The position numbers and the translations under genes are program-made. A stretch of DNA of 64,000 bases from Owenia fusiformis (lineage: Eukaryota > Annelida > Polychaeta > Sabellida > Oweniidae): assembly GCA_903813345.2 (NCBI GenBank), contig CAIIXF020000005.1, positions 9,367,375-9,431,374 of the forward strand, in the 5' to 3' direction. Under the pieces are notes generated by a model. That model was not told where the DNA came from. It ran no database searches and worked only from the letters and a program-made list of their open reading frames with translations. This document shows, piece after piece, positions 50,098-62,130 of this stretch. The stretch's first letter is position 1. Each line of letters starts with the position of its first letter.

Positions 50098-53000
50098 TTA
50101 GAAATTCTCGTGAAATGGGTAGAATGGATGGTCAGGAAATCTGAAAAATTAAATTAAATCGTTAACAACATGTTTGCATAAAGCACTGGCACAACTTATA
50201 GTATTTTGATTAGATTTGGAAAGTGATATTCCCAGCATAGACATTAAGAAGAGCCATGTCCTATAAATTATCTTGTTAGGTTTTTCTTTTTTTCGATTTT
50301 CCATCGGGAAGTTAAACCAAATGTCATGTAATAAATTTCCATTATACACTTATATAGGGGTTCTATATCGTTATGTTCTTACTCAGCATTGAGTCTATAG
50401 TTTCTATCACAAGCCAGTAATCGGTTCATGTCCTCTGGGCCAAGTGTGAAGTCAAACACATTAATATTCTCAGCAATGCGATGTTTCTTTGATGATTTGG
50501 GACATACTGCGACTCCTCTTTGAAGTTGAAACCGTAATGCAATCTGAAAGTGGACAAACATCCTGATTATTGTGTTACAGAATACCATGTAAGTGATATA
50601 TCTTTGGTACCTTGAAATGGGATGAAGTGTTAAATTTTATGTGTTCCACTTAAAGAGGTTCATTTTATGTTAATGGGTGATGGGACTTGAAAAAGTGTTC
50701 TGCTCAAAGAGGGTGTTCCATTAATGTTTTACTGTATTGCATTTGCCGGTTTCAGAGGTGTAGTTAGGCTGTTTTTCAAGTGTACGCAGGAGTATTCTTA
50801 TTTTACATTCCAAAATGGGAGATGAAACTAATTACTAATATGTTCATTTTATTTTCAATCAATGAATAAATGTAAAAGAATTGATTGTTGTTTCAAAGAG
50901 CAAAAGCCTTTTCTGGGTCACCGCGAATGGCATGATTTCCTCGAGTCTCTTCAGTTGCAAGGCAACCATACTGGGACCGATTCGTGTCGTTCCACTACTG
51001 CCCTTGGTGGGGGCTCGCTACCATACTGTATGACTCCCGAAGTCTACTAAAGCACGTCAGTGGAGGAACCAACCACAGTCTCACAATCTGTCTCTGACAA
51101 TGAGCGGTCAGAGAACCAACCCATGCCAAGGGCCGGTACACGGTTGGACCTTCGGACCGGGTGTCCGTAGTGACAATGATCAACAACTCCGTACCTGGGG
51201 CTCGAACGCGGGACCTCCGTATCCCACCGTACGTTCAACCCACAAAGTAGTCTCTCTACTCCACGAGGCTATTCTGCTTAGGTGTCAGAACTGCTCAAAA
51301 ATGTTATAATAGTTGTTATAACATTTTGCTTGGATAAACATTAGGTGTTTATAATCAATAATCCTATTTCTAAATCACTTGTAAATTGTATTGAATAACT
51401 AATTATAAACAACGACAATCACCGCGCGCTTTCAAACGTTTCGAAATTGGCTTAATGCGTCTTCTGAGACTACGTGAAGGGTATTAAGTACTCCATAAGA
51501 TATCAGTAGCTGAATTCACCAATACACTCCTTACGTAAAACGTTTTAACGTTAACACGTCTTATATAATATAAATCCACACAAAGTTGCTCAAGACATCT
51601 TGGCTACTTCATCCTAGGCTAAGACAGAAGCCATTACATTTTGGGACCCTAGTCATCAGGTCAAAGCAACTCAGCAAGAAGTCTCGAAGCGTAAGACGTC
51701 TGACGGAGGCAAGTCCCATTTTTGATCAAATTGGGTCGTGAATCGCCACAATATAGCATTTTCGATATGGTCAATGACAACGGAATCTGAATTTGAGTAC
51801 TTTAATTACAGTGTCCGTTGTCCCGTATCTCATTTTGATCGGTTAAATTAAGACTTTATTTCGATGGTAGAACAAGTTATTAACTGTACAATGATTATTA
51901 AGACACTTTGATTGATTGCTGTTCCAAAGGAATTTAGTCTAAGTGCTCTATTAAACATACAGTTCATGAAAATCTAATTGAAGCGACAGTTATGTCCGCC
52001 ATTTGTGACAACGGTATCTGACTTTACCGTTGTCAGGCTATTCCGGGGTGATATCTTACCTGTATATATTTCTGAGGGATGTATTCCACTTGCCCTTCGG
52101 GCACAGAAATATATACAGGTATTGCACTCAACAGACTTCAATATTTGTATAGTATTTATTTGTGTAACCATTTGTGAAGATAGAGATTTAGCACATAAAT
52201 ATTTTTTATATACAAATCACTTTATCGTTCTGTTGTTAGGCTACATGTCCGTTCTTTATTTCCTGAAATAAGAAGAGGTCCACCGCCACCACCATTTATT
52301 TTACGAAAAAGTGACTACTGAGAAGATTTCAGAAAGAGAGTGCATCGCTGATAGTGGCAATTAATCACTAAAAGGTAACACTACATCAGCTATCGTAAAA
52401 GCAATGAACATATTTTACTTGGAAAATAATACAGCAATGGTTTAACTGTCCCCACAGAAATTTGCGCAAACTTCAACAGCTCCTTGCTGGAATGAAGAAT
52501 TTGGCCTTGGAAATATTTTTTTCTTATAAACCCGTTTCTGATTGTACATTTTATTGAAATGGCAACTTGAAAATGTATGAAGTAAAAGAAACCCAATTTA
52601 CGGTGAATTTGTGATGGGATTTTATACAACGACATAAGAGATAATTTAATCGAGTTGCTTGTGTAACTTCACCACTTAATTTTTTTTGTTTACAATAGCA
52701 TGAGGTGTGTGAGGCTAGCGCTGAACTGAGAAGGGAGTCATGGCTGGCCGGATAATCATTAATTTTGCAAAGTGGGGCAAAATTCAGCTCGGACCCAACT
52801 TTTAAACATTGCAAAACTTGAAATTACACATTCAGTATTAAAACAACTTTGCTTATAAAATCTTATATTTTACTTTATTCAACTAAAATTATTTAATTCA
52901 GTAATTTACATGATCAAAGAGGGAAATTAGCAATTGTATATCAAAAATGTTATAAAAACAAGACATTAATAGAGAGATTTCGCACATAAGTGAAAATACA

Positions 53001-56000
53001 ACTTATACGTATACGTATAGTATAAAGGGTCATGTCGAACTATTATATTTACTAAAATCAATTTTAAATTGTACTTAATGGAACATAACTATTCCCGATA
53101 CAGAAAAGCTCCATCAACCAGAGACTGTGAAGGCACTGTCATCTGCACGTGTAGATTATGCACATTATACATGATAATTAAATGCTTGCTTCCGTGTCCT
53201 AGTAGTTGTAGTGTATTCTAAACACGATCCTTTAAAGTGAGTCATGATCCTTTCAAGTGAGTCATTACATAAACAAGTTGATTATTTCAAAGTTTTCTTG
53301 ATCAGTATAAGTTCAATGAACTTACAAAATTGTATATACACGTAGATGATAAACGTATACAGTTGGATCTACGTATAAAGCTTTACCTACATGTGTGTGG
53401 AACAATTGACCGCAAGCATTTTCTAAATTAATCGGCTGAGTAGGAACAGTATCCAATCAAATACTTTAACCATCAATTTGAAACACCAATCAAACCAATA
53501 GGTTCTAGCAATTCCTGGAAACGACCCATTCAGTAGCTCAACAGTCCGAGAAGATCTTTCCTGACGAAATACCCACATTATGAAACACCTTGTACGTCTT
53601 CTTATAAGTATAAGTATACGTTATAAGTTGTATTTTACGTATCTGCGAAATCTCTCTAATGTCAAGGATGCAATTCTTATATAATCTGGAACAATATCCA
53701 ATCATTACATCTTCACTTATGTCTGAAATTGTTATACATCGTTGCTTCATTGTGAATTAGTAACTTTTCAGAAAAGAAACTGTTATCAAGAATCGAATTA
53801 AATGGGCAAATACTATATTTTAATATTCTGATAAAATGATTTTGCTCCTAGACATCCCGCTCTTGTTTTAGATTTGAATGGGACTACTACGCTACATACA
53901 TGTAGGTCTACATGAACACAGTAAATGGATAAATCCTTTCTTATACTCATCACATATTTCTGCCTTCAATGAGAAATATGAAGGCCATGATTTCTCATGA
54001 TGGGCTAAATCTTACTTAATTTAATTTATGAACTTTTGTGGGAATTTTTGAAAGGGGGTTCGCAGGAACCCCTCGAACCCAAGTTGGCTACGGGCAATGA
54101 CATGTTTTTTACTTTGCATATTTTGCTGTTACATTTTTGGCACAAACCATCTAATAAGGGCGTCTTGCCATATCATAAAATCATATTCACAGCGGAATAG
54201 CCTGACAACGGTAAAGTCACTCTTGAGTCAGATACTGTTGGCTCAAATGGCGGATATAACCGTCGCTTCAGTTAGATTTTCATGAACTGTATGTTTAATA
54301 GAGCACTAAATTCCTTTGGAACAACAATCAATCAAAGTGTTTTAATACTCATTGTACGATTAATAATGTTCTACCATCGAAATAAAGTCTTTGATTTAAC
54401 CGATCAAAATGAGATACGGGACAACGGACACTGTAATTACCACATGCCTGTATCTTTCTAAATTACTCAAATTCCGTTGTCATTGACGATTCACGGCCCA
54501 ATTTGATCGAAATTGGGATTTCATATGAAACATCATCCCAAGAGCTTAATACATGCGCAGAATTAGCAACGATAAAATCCCATGAAATGAGAACCAAGTG
54601 ATTAAACAGTTGAAGCGACGGTTATGTCCGCCATTTGTGACAACGGTATATGACTTTACCCGTTGTCAGGCTATTCCGGTGTGATATTTACGCTATTCAT
54701 CTTGCAACCTGCAGAGCTTAGCAGACCATACGGCTTAGACTGAGTAATTATAAAGATCTGTAAAGTGTTTTAAATGTATCGATTATAATTCATATGAACA
54801 CTTTATTTAAAGGAAAAGGACTAGACTATCTGAAGAATGATGTCTTATTACAGGATTTGGATGAAATTAAAGTTTTCTAGGCTCTCTATGTCAACAAATG
54901 TACTTATAGGCATGTCTATATTATTATTTATTTATCTAAAAATGGAGTTAAACACAAAATCAAGGGTTGATTCAAATATAAACAATCTGTCTTCAATAAC
55001 ACACTCGACACAATCACAATTTAAGGAATCAATACAATTTACTGAACTCCGTGAGTTCTTTGGATTGTCTTATGATGAATACAGTGATGTTGAACTCAAA
55101 GGGTTACTGGAAGACCATTTACGTTTTGATGAAGCTGTAGCCAAGACTGGCAATCTATTTGCAATTGAACCAGTTACATTTCTGAAACATCTACAGAATC
55201 CATGTTGGATTGGATTTTTGGATGAATCATCATTGGACGGTGGTCAGCACGGCGATTGTTCTCTACCTCTAATTAAGAAAAATGATAAAACAGTTTGTGA
55301 GACGCAACTTGCTATACAGAAAAGGTTATCATCAACATGGCAATCAAGAATACAACAAAATAAACCTTGGAGGTTACGCTGCCTGCCTTATTTTTACATC
55401 ATTGGACCTCCAAAATGTGCTACAACTGATCTAAGCTGGAGATTAACCAGACACCCAAGGATTGAGGACGCTGGTGTCAAGGAATATCACTATTGGAGTA
55501 AAGCACGTTGGGATTTCAATAACACTGAATCTGTTGGTAGAACCAAATTGCTGAAACCTTACGTTGATTCTTTTGATCAAGTGGCGGAACGTATTAGAAA
55601 TTTTTCCACAAGCCAAGGAATCAATAATGTGGTCGCTCATGATGGCACTCCCCATACTATTTATCACCATCATGGCCCGGTGGGTCAATCTCATCTCAAA
55701 CTTGATGTTGATTACATTCAACACATTCAAAAGGACAAAGTGAAATTCATTACAATTTTACGTGATCCCATTTCCCGTTTGTATTCTGATTTTTTCTTCT
55801 GGGGCAATGCTGGACGGTTTGGCCCTGTAAAAGTAAAAGATCATTTTCATGAACTCTGTGAAAAAGCTATCAATCTTTATAAAGATTGCTTAAAACAAAG
55901 GCCATTGAAATATTGTGTGTACCATCAGGCAAACAATGTTGGTTTAGGTAAACAGAATATGTTCAGAATAACTCTAGGTATTTATCATGTTATAATCCAA

Positions 56001-59000
56001 GACTGGTGGAAGAAAGTAGGGAAAGACAACCTCCTCATTCTAAAGACTGAGCTCTATTCAAAAGACCTTCAGGGTAGCATTGATACAATATTGGAATTTC
56101 TAGCTCTAGAAAAACTCAATCAGTTTTCAACTGATGTCAATAGAAATATCTTAGAGCAGGCAAATAGAAATGTACAAAACAGGAAGACCAAGAAGGAACT
56201 GAGGGAAATGCATACAAAGACGAAGACAATGTTAGAAGAGTTCTATAAGGACTATAACCAGGAACTGAAGAACATGTTGGGTAGCACTTACGACTGGGGC
56301 TACTAATCCAAAACCACTAAATGTCATTGACCAGGATAACTATCATTTGATCAATATAATTTTATTGAATTCAATATAATTTCCTAAATTGTTAAATAGT
56401 ATACAGATATATGTCATTGTTAAAATAACATTGAGGCATCGTTTTTCGTAAAAAAGTAATCTTTAATAATTGAATTACCAGTGAACAGATTCGGTCCAAA
56501 TTTTAGATGCTGATGCCTAGAGACACAGTGGCTCTGTTTGAGAAAAATTCAAGATGGCGACTGAATTTCAAAATGGCCAGCATTTTTCGTCAAAATGTAA
56601 TCTTTGAAAACCCAAATAACAGTGAACGGATTTGGTTCAAATTTGATATGCTGATGCCTAGGGACACAGTAGCTATTTTCAAAAAGGAATTTTCAAATTG
56701 GGGCTGAATTTCAAAATGGCTGCCTTTTTTCGAAAAATTGTAACCTTTGACAACTCAAATACCAGTGAACAGAAATTGAGATTATGTTATAGCACACGCT
56801 CAAGGGAATAGATTGTACGTTATACAGACACCAAATACATCTCTGATGATAGAAGAATGAAAAGGCCTTAGGGTCAAAACCTCCCTTGTTTCCATTTTCA
56901 AAAAAGTGAAAAATGAGAAAAGTTATCATAACTTTTTTATAACTCTAATTCACGCGGTAAAAACTTCGACCATTAATTTGAATTTTTGACCGAATAGATG
57001 TTTAAAAATCAAGAATCGATTGCGAGTCTCATACTGAACTATTTTTCTTCACACTTGTTCCATACAAAGCATAGCAAAAACGCCTTTCCTTTGGTACATT
57101 ATTCTGTTATACAGAGTCCCTACTCCGAGTGGCATTTTGGTCTCATGCTATGAGAAGGGCTTCTAACAGCTTGGGACCAAAACGCTGCTAAAACGAGGGA
57201 CTCTTTACAATAAAGCAATGTACCGACAGAAAGGCAATTTTTTAGCTTGGAATGGAACAAGTTTGAAGAAAAACGGCGCAGTATGAGACTCGCAATCCTT
57301 GATTTTCAAACGTCTGGTAGGTCAAAAATCAAATTAACGGTCGAAGTTAGTACCGCGTGTAATAATCGAAATCGATTTCATATTTCGGCGACGGATATTT
57401 GAGACCTACACGATCCGAGCATGCCAGTGCGATTTGTTATATACCTCCAATCAAACGAATTCAATTGTTTAAAAAAGTCGATGCTAGTGCACATGGGAAT
57501 AGGTCGTCTCATGATTAAACCCATTCCGTATTAACACGTGGACTTGTATCGCCACACGAATTTGATGTGAAACACACCAAATTAACACATATGACTTCTG
57601 AAATGTATCATTTATGCCAAACATTACTAAAAATCATAGAGGGCAATAATAGTTGAATTTGATTTACATCGTCCAATTTAGAAAATTCAATATTTTTCTT
57701 CTTTTTACTTCTAGATATAAAATGCCATGGCTTGTCTTTATAACTGACCAATATGTCATTGTGATGACATTAATGAGTCAATAAAACATATATATTTACC
57801 AGCATCATTTATATTAGCCATCTGTTCAATTATTTTGCTGACCTATCCAGCAAAGATGGGACTAAGTTTGAATAATTTTCCCCACAAAAGTCACTGGTGA
57901 TCCACTCGATTATACTGGTTACAGAAACGGTTCGTTCAAGAAGAAAGGAAGTAGTGCGCTCTCCATTATGATCTCCCCATGAAAACAATTTGTTCATCTG
58001 ATTTTTCAAACCAGGAAGTATTTTTGTGTTTGTCAAAATCCATTTGCATCCTACACATCCCTACATCTTATCCAAATATGTTATTAATTAATGAAACATA
58101 ACAGTATAATCTTTGGATTTACAGGGTTGTATGGCATTTCATAAGTGTAAAAGTTGCTTTTGAAGCATTTTTCTATAGCCATTTTGTAGGAAAAAATGAT
58201 GAAAAATGTATATCTTTTTATTTTGAAATATGACGTAAATCGATTGCAAACTTCATATTTGCACATCTGATGTGATATACCATTTATATCATATTGTGAA
58301 GTTATTTAATTTGCAATCGATTCAGGTCATAGTGTATTTTAGGTATTTTTGTGAAAATCAATAGAAACCAATGGCCTCCATTGGAATCTGATGATATCCA
58401 CATGTTAAGTCAATGGAGCACATCCAATGTCAAGTCAATACACCCTTGCTGAACTTAATGACCTCAACCTCAGCTCAAATGCTTAATATTTTCATAAGTA
58501 TTGTGTGACATTGTATTCTTTATGTTACACCTAAAAATGAATCATTTTGTTCTTCGGGAAATCAAAGTGGAGAGAGCACTAGATCCTTTTCAATGTGGCT
58601 GCTATTTATCAAAACATTTTTTTTGTTCAGTGGGATTTGCTACTCCGTGGAATTGCTATTTTCTTGTCGAAAATTGAAAAAGTTAAATCATTTAAAACAT
58701 ATTCCTATTTTATTTATTTTTACTTCACAAAAGATTATTTCTTAAAAATATTGAGTGTACATTTGCATACTTCTCGTACATGTAACTACGCTATTGGGTT
58801 TGATTGCTTCTGAAAATATCTCAAGCTTCTGTGAATTCAAACAATTTTAGTATTGTACACATCAAACAAAATACAAACAAAAGCTAGGTTGAGAGATTGA
58901 GAAAATATATGTTCGGAATACCTAGTCTATTAGATAAAGTCCTACCTGAGCAGGTGATTTTTCATATTTTCTTGCAATAGCCTGTATAGTAGAGTCATTG

Positions 59001-62000
59001 AATATTGAAGGTCCTTCAGTTTCACCATTTCTAAAGAAAGTAGATTTTCCATTTATTAAAAATATTTCAAAAAGTAAGTTCTATAGGTGTTCAGGAATTA
59101 TGCATTAAATTAAAAAGTTATGACATTATTATCTTCATTTCCTGAACACCCTGTATCGCTATATCTAAACACTGTTCTGTCGGCGTCATGAATACACTAA
59201 CCTCCATTTGAATCCGCCCAGGGGTGAGTAGGCCATAACTGTTATATCATGAGACTTGCAGAAAGCAACCAGTTTAGAGTTGGAAAGATATGGGTGCACT
59301 TCAATCTTTAAAAAAATAACAGAGCAATGTTTTATGATTAGTGATCTATTAATCGATCTGATATGTAGTTCAGAGTGGGGGTATGCCCATTCTGATTTAT
59401 CAGAGCCACTCTGATACTTTGCATTCCAAGGAATAGTAAAGACTGTGAATGTCTAGTTGACAGAATTTTGATACAATAGGATATTTCTTTATCTTTTTTG
59501 TGGCATTAAAGTCACTTTTTCATCAGTGGAATCTGAACGGAATCCGATCAGTATGTCGTTCAGACCATTTCAGATCTACATCATCATACCTGTCTACACA
59601 CTTCCATCTTCAAACTATTCAACTTAAAGTAACCAAGTAACATTTTGAATTCCAGAATCACAATGTTTTTCCATGGATACATCTCATTTCGCCTACTTGT
59701 AAATTGACTGGCTTAATTCTACAGGTATCTAGAATTCTCTGTATCTGCTTGCTATTATAGTTGGACAGTCCAATGTACTTTGTCAATCCAAGGTCAACGC
59801 ACGATTCCATTCCCTGATTAAAATTGAAGATAATGAGGCATGACATGAAGTAATTAAACGAAATGTTATATTTCACAATGACACCTCATTACGATTACGT
59901 AGGAATGCTATCAGTAGCATCAAGTTGTTGTATCGTGTTGTATTGTATTGTATTGTATTGTATTTTACTGTATTTTATTGTATTGTATTGTATTGTATTG
60001 TATTGTAATGTATTGTGGTATGGTATGGTATCGCATCGCATCGTATCGTGTTGCATTGTATTCTTTATTGCCCCTATAGATATTTTGTTAAAAAATAAAG
60101 TTTAACATAAGAATTCAATTTACAACTAATGTACTTTGTAGGTTTGTAAATGTGTGTGAGTGAGAGATGGGAGTACATAAGGGCTTGATGAAGGATGGTT
60201 CAAGAGCTGTAACCAGCACAGAATTCATTATATCTACACAGGCCCAAGGAAATATAATTGCCTTCAGGAACCTGAACCTGAACCTGAGTCCAGATAAAAA
60301 GTTAGCCCATCAATGTCAAATCTCCTAAATCATGTAAGTTTCAGCAGATAATATGTTGGAAAAATAACAGTGAAACCTGCATATCCGAACACTTCTCTAA
60401 TCTGAACACCTCTCTAATCTGAACACCTCTTAGTGTGAGTACATTTTCTCAGTCCCAATGTTGTTATCTCCCATAGACTCACATATCTCTAATCTGAACA
60501 CCTCTCTAATCTGAACACCTCTTAGTGTGAGCACATTTTCTCAGTCCCAATGTTGTTATCTCCCATAGACTCACATATTATATCAAGCGAACCTAGAAAT
60601 GTGAACACCTGGTTATCTGAACATGTTTGGCTGGTCCAAGAGGCGTTTGATGAGATTTTACTGTACATACCTTCCAGGTGTCCAGGTAGTCTATACTTGC
60701 ATACTGGAACTTTCCAACCTCATCCTTTGGAAATTGGTTAGGTCCTGATTGGAAGGCAGTTGGCCAATGAATAAGGAAGAGGTCAACATAATCCAACCCC
60801 AGTTCTTGTAAGCTGCTTCTTAAAGATGGCACCACATCATCTGTCCCATGGGCATTTCTCCATAACTATAAAGATCATAATGGGCTCAGGTGTAATACCC
60901 TTATCAATAATATGATCATGCCCCATGATGAGGTGAGGATATTCTTCTTTTTTATTTTATTGAAACATAATAACATTTGTATATTTGTGGCCGTGACACC
61001 TACTTGGGTACATAATTGAACTTTAAAATCATTAATCTAAAATCCTTGAGTGCTTTTTCTAATTTTTATTATTTTATGTTATACAATTAAATCAGATGCA
61101 CTATTATCAAAAACAAATTTGAACTGAAACGAAATGTTGAAAAATATGATAGCATTGAGTTTTATTGCAATAACTGTCCAATTTAGGATCACTTGATTGT
61201 TATTATTCGAAAACTAATCACTCAAAATCTGACTCCTGGACAAGGTAAATCAATTTATGATAACCTACCTTAGTTGTCACAAAAATATCTTCTCTTTTAA
61301 CATCACCAGATTCAATTTTGTCCCTGATGCCTTTTCCCACCCCAGGTTCTGAGCGATATATCTGGGCAGTATCAAAGTGTCTGTAGCCAAGGTCAATAGC
61401 ATCTCGTACTAACTGAGCAACTTGTGCATTATCTGGCTGAAATGAACTAAGAAAATGTACTGAAGCTTTCCCTATGGTATGCCTCAGAGTAATGTGTTGT
61501 ATGGATTGTTATGTACATTGCAGTATATCAAAACTTCTCTATAATTAATTTTTGTGGATTTTAAGAATGGACTTAGCGTTTTTTACTGCTTCTAGGGCCA
61601 ACTTCAATATTTTGGACATTAAAAGTACATATTTACACTTTCTCATGCACTTAAAGGCACTCCCAAGTTTATGCCTTTATGTATTTCATATTGAGCACTC
61701 ACACCTCTATGTTTTCCATCAGAGTACCAAGGGCCACTGTTGGCTTCTTAATTAAAGCCTTTATGTATTTCATATTGAGCACTCATACCTTTATGTTTTC
61801 CATCAGAGTACCAAGGGCCACTGTTGGCTTCTTAATTAAAGCCTTTATGTATTTCATATTGAGCACTCATACCTTTATGTTTTCCATCAGAGTACCAAGG
61901 GCCACTGTTGGCTTCTTAATTAAAGCCTTTATGTATTTCATATTGAGCACTCATACCTTTATGTTTTCCATCAGAGTACCAAGGGCCACTGTTGGCTTCT

Positions 62001-62130
62001 TAATTAAAGCCTTTATGTATTTCATATTGAGCACTCATACCTTTATGTTTTCCATCAGAGTACCAAGGGCCACTGTTGGCATCTTAAAGCCACTCTCAGT
62101 TGTTGTCCAGGCAATGTCCACATCAGCCAT
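50098..62130 (-). CDS. Aldo-keto reductase (8 exons, 320 residues, complete)
   Basis: NADPH-dependent oxidoreductase of the aldo-keto reductase superfamily (AKR1-like), reducing aldehydes or ketones in the cytosol. Exons in transcript order: 62130-62041, 61436-61269, 60865-60671, 59813-59697, 59305-59202, 59030-58946, 50543-50383, 50140-50098. All phases match and the frame totals 321 codons. The catalytic tetrad is visible: Asp 52 and Tyr 57 in GYRHFDTAQIYRSE, Lys 86 in IFVTTK, His 119 in FLIHWP. Cofactor-binding features are IGLSNYN and VAVCPKSSKKHRIAEN. The C-terminus (DHPFYPFHENF) comes from a 43-nt last exon; without it the frame would end at a TAA overlapping the GTAAGA donor after exon 7. 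The 8.4 kb sixth intron contains the sulfotransferase on the other strand. Exon 1 has been copied in an 84-bp tandem array with its donor. Physiological substrate is not deducible. Confidence 0.93.
50900..51290 (-). mobile_element. GC-rich SINE-like element with tRNA-like 5' end
   Basis: A GC-rich island within AT-rich DNA. On the minus strand a tRNA-like stretch (GTGGAGTAGAGAGACTAC..CCCGCGTTCGAGCCCC, with a B-box-like GTTCGAGC) is followed by about 250 bp of unrelated body. In the large AKR intron. The class assignment is tentative. Confidence 0.4.
51724..52046 (+). repeat. Arm 1 of a 323-bp inverted repeat pair
   Basis: Runs from GATCAAATTGGGTCGTG to TTGTCAGGCTATTCCGG. The sequence recurs in reverse at 54194-54515, and its last part recurs directly at 54610-54690. 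It contains a small hairpin (ACAACGGTATCTGACTTTACCGTTGT region). Confidence 0.85.
52962..53663. mobile_element. Non-autonomous DNA element with about 50-bp inverted ends
   Basis: GACATTA..TAGAGAGATTTCGCA with AATACAACTTATACGTATAC at the left, mirrored at 53608-53663 (TATAAGTTGTATTTTACGT..GCGAAATCTCTCTAATGTC). No transposase inside. The superfamily is unclear. Confidence 0.7.
54024..54095. mobile_element. Fragment of the same CAGGCCC MITE family
   Basis: Contains GGAATTTTTGAAAGGGGGTT, then AACCCAAGTTGGCTACGGGC. Only one half is present. Confidence 0.55.
54194..54515 (-). repeat. Arm 2 of the inverted repeat pair
   Basis: Reverse-complement copy of 51724-52046, with scattered substitutions and small indels. 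The spacer between arms is 2.1 kb. Confidence 0.85.
54610..54690 (+). repeat. Third partial copy of the same repeat
   Basis: Matches the end of arm 1 (TTGAAGCGACGGTTATGTCC through GCTATTCCGG). It lies about 150 bp before the sulfotransferase ATG. Confidence 0.8.
54837..56306 (+). CDS. CHST15-like carbohydrate sulfotransferase, single exon, nested in an AKR intron
   Basis: A 489-residue type II Golgi membrane protein transferring sulfate from PAPS to a glycan. A short cytoplasmic N-terminus is followed by one transmembrane segment at about residues 20-36 (NVLIGMSILLFIYL), a stem, then the catalytic domain. The 5'-phosphosulfate loop is FYIIGPPKCATTDLSWRL (about 186-204). The 3'-phosphate motif is ITILRDPISRLYSDFFFWG (about 304-322). 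The phrase RCLPYFYIIGPPKCATTDL closely resembles N-acetylgalactosamine 4-sulfate 6-O-sulfotransferase (CHST15), so a chondroitin-type acceptor is likely but unproven. Start is at the first of two adjacent ATGs; ATGs at codons 9 and 18 are alternatives. No introns in the coding region, which could mean a retrocopy origin. A repeat fragment (54610-54690) sits about 150 bp upstream. Confidence 0.85.
   Translation: MMSYYRIWMKLKFSRLSMSTNVLIGMSILLFIYLKMELNTKSRVDSNINNLSSITHSTQSQFKESIQFTELREFFGLSYDEYSDVELKGLLEDHLRFDEAVAKTGNLFAIEPVTFLKHLQNPCWIGFLDESSLDGGQHGDCSLPLIKKNDKTVCETQLAIQKRLSSTWQSRIQQNKPWRLRCLPYFYIIGPPKCATTDLSWRLTRHPRIEDAGVKEYHYWSKARWDFNNTESVGRTKLLKPYVDSFDQVAERIRNFSTSQGINNVVAHDGTPHTIYHHHGPVGQSHLKLDVDYIQHIQKDKVKFITILRDPISRLYSDFFFWGNAGRFGPVKVKDHFHELCEKAINLYKDCLKQRPLKYCVYHQANNVGLGKQNMFRITLGIYHVIIQDWWKKVGKDNLLILKTELYSKDLQGSIDTILEFLALEKLNQFSTDVNRNILEQANRNVQNRKTKKELREMHTKTKTMLEEFYKDYNQELKNMLGSTYDWGY
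56951..57360. repeat. Fold-back (near-palindromic) element
   Basis: About 200-bp inverted arms: CACGCGGTAAAAACTTCGAC at the left, matched by its imperfect reverse complement ending TACCGCGTGT at 57360, with matching inner blocks such as GCGAGTCTCATACTG and GTACATT. The centre is around 57165. No coding. Confidence 0.85.
58227..58335. repeat. Inverted repeat hairpin
   Basis: TATGACGTAAATCGATTGCAAA and its complement TTTGCAATCGATTCAGGTCATA enclose about 55 bp. In the large AKR intron. Confidence 0.6.
59936..60040 (+). repeat. (TATTG)n microsatellite
   Basis: Interrupted runs of GTATT with variant ATGGT and CGCAT units. In the AKR intron just upstream of exon 4. Confidence 0.9.
60370..60655. 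repeat. Tandem-duplicated CAGTGAAACCTGC element
   Basis: Two copies of about 110 bp keyed by TCTGAACACCTCTTAGTGTG and CCCATAGACTCACATAT. In the AKR intron just after exon 3. Confidence 0.7.
61673..62092 (-). repeat. 84-bp tandem array copying AKR exon 1 end and its donor (5 units)
   Basis: Units start at 61673, 61757, 61841, 61925 and 62009. On the minus strand each reads CCAACAGTGGCCCTTGGTAC..GAAAACATAAAG then GTATGAGTG. The unit at 62009-62092 is the real exon 1 3' end and donor. Two units differ at only a few bases, so the expansion is recent. The period is a multiple of three. Confidence 0.95.

Noticed and set aside
50383-50400. AKR ending at the in-frame TAA after LNAE
   Set aside because: That TAA overlaps a GTAAGA donor. 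Joining 50383 to 50140 gives the expected AKR tail DHPFYPFHENF in phase.
54837-56306. Sulfotransferase as an extra exon of AKR or a host fusion
   Set aside because: Opposite strand, complete start-to-stop frame with its own membrane anchor.
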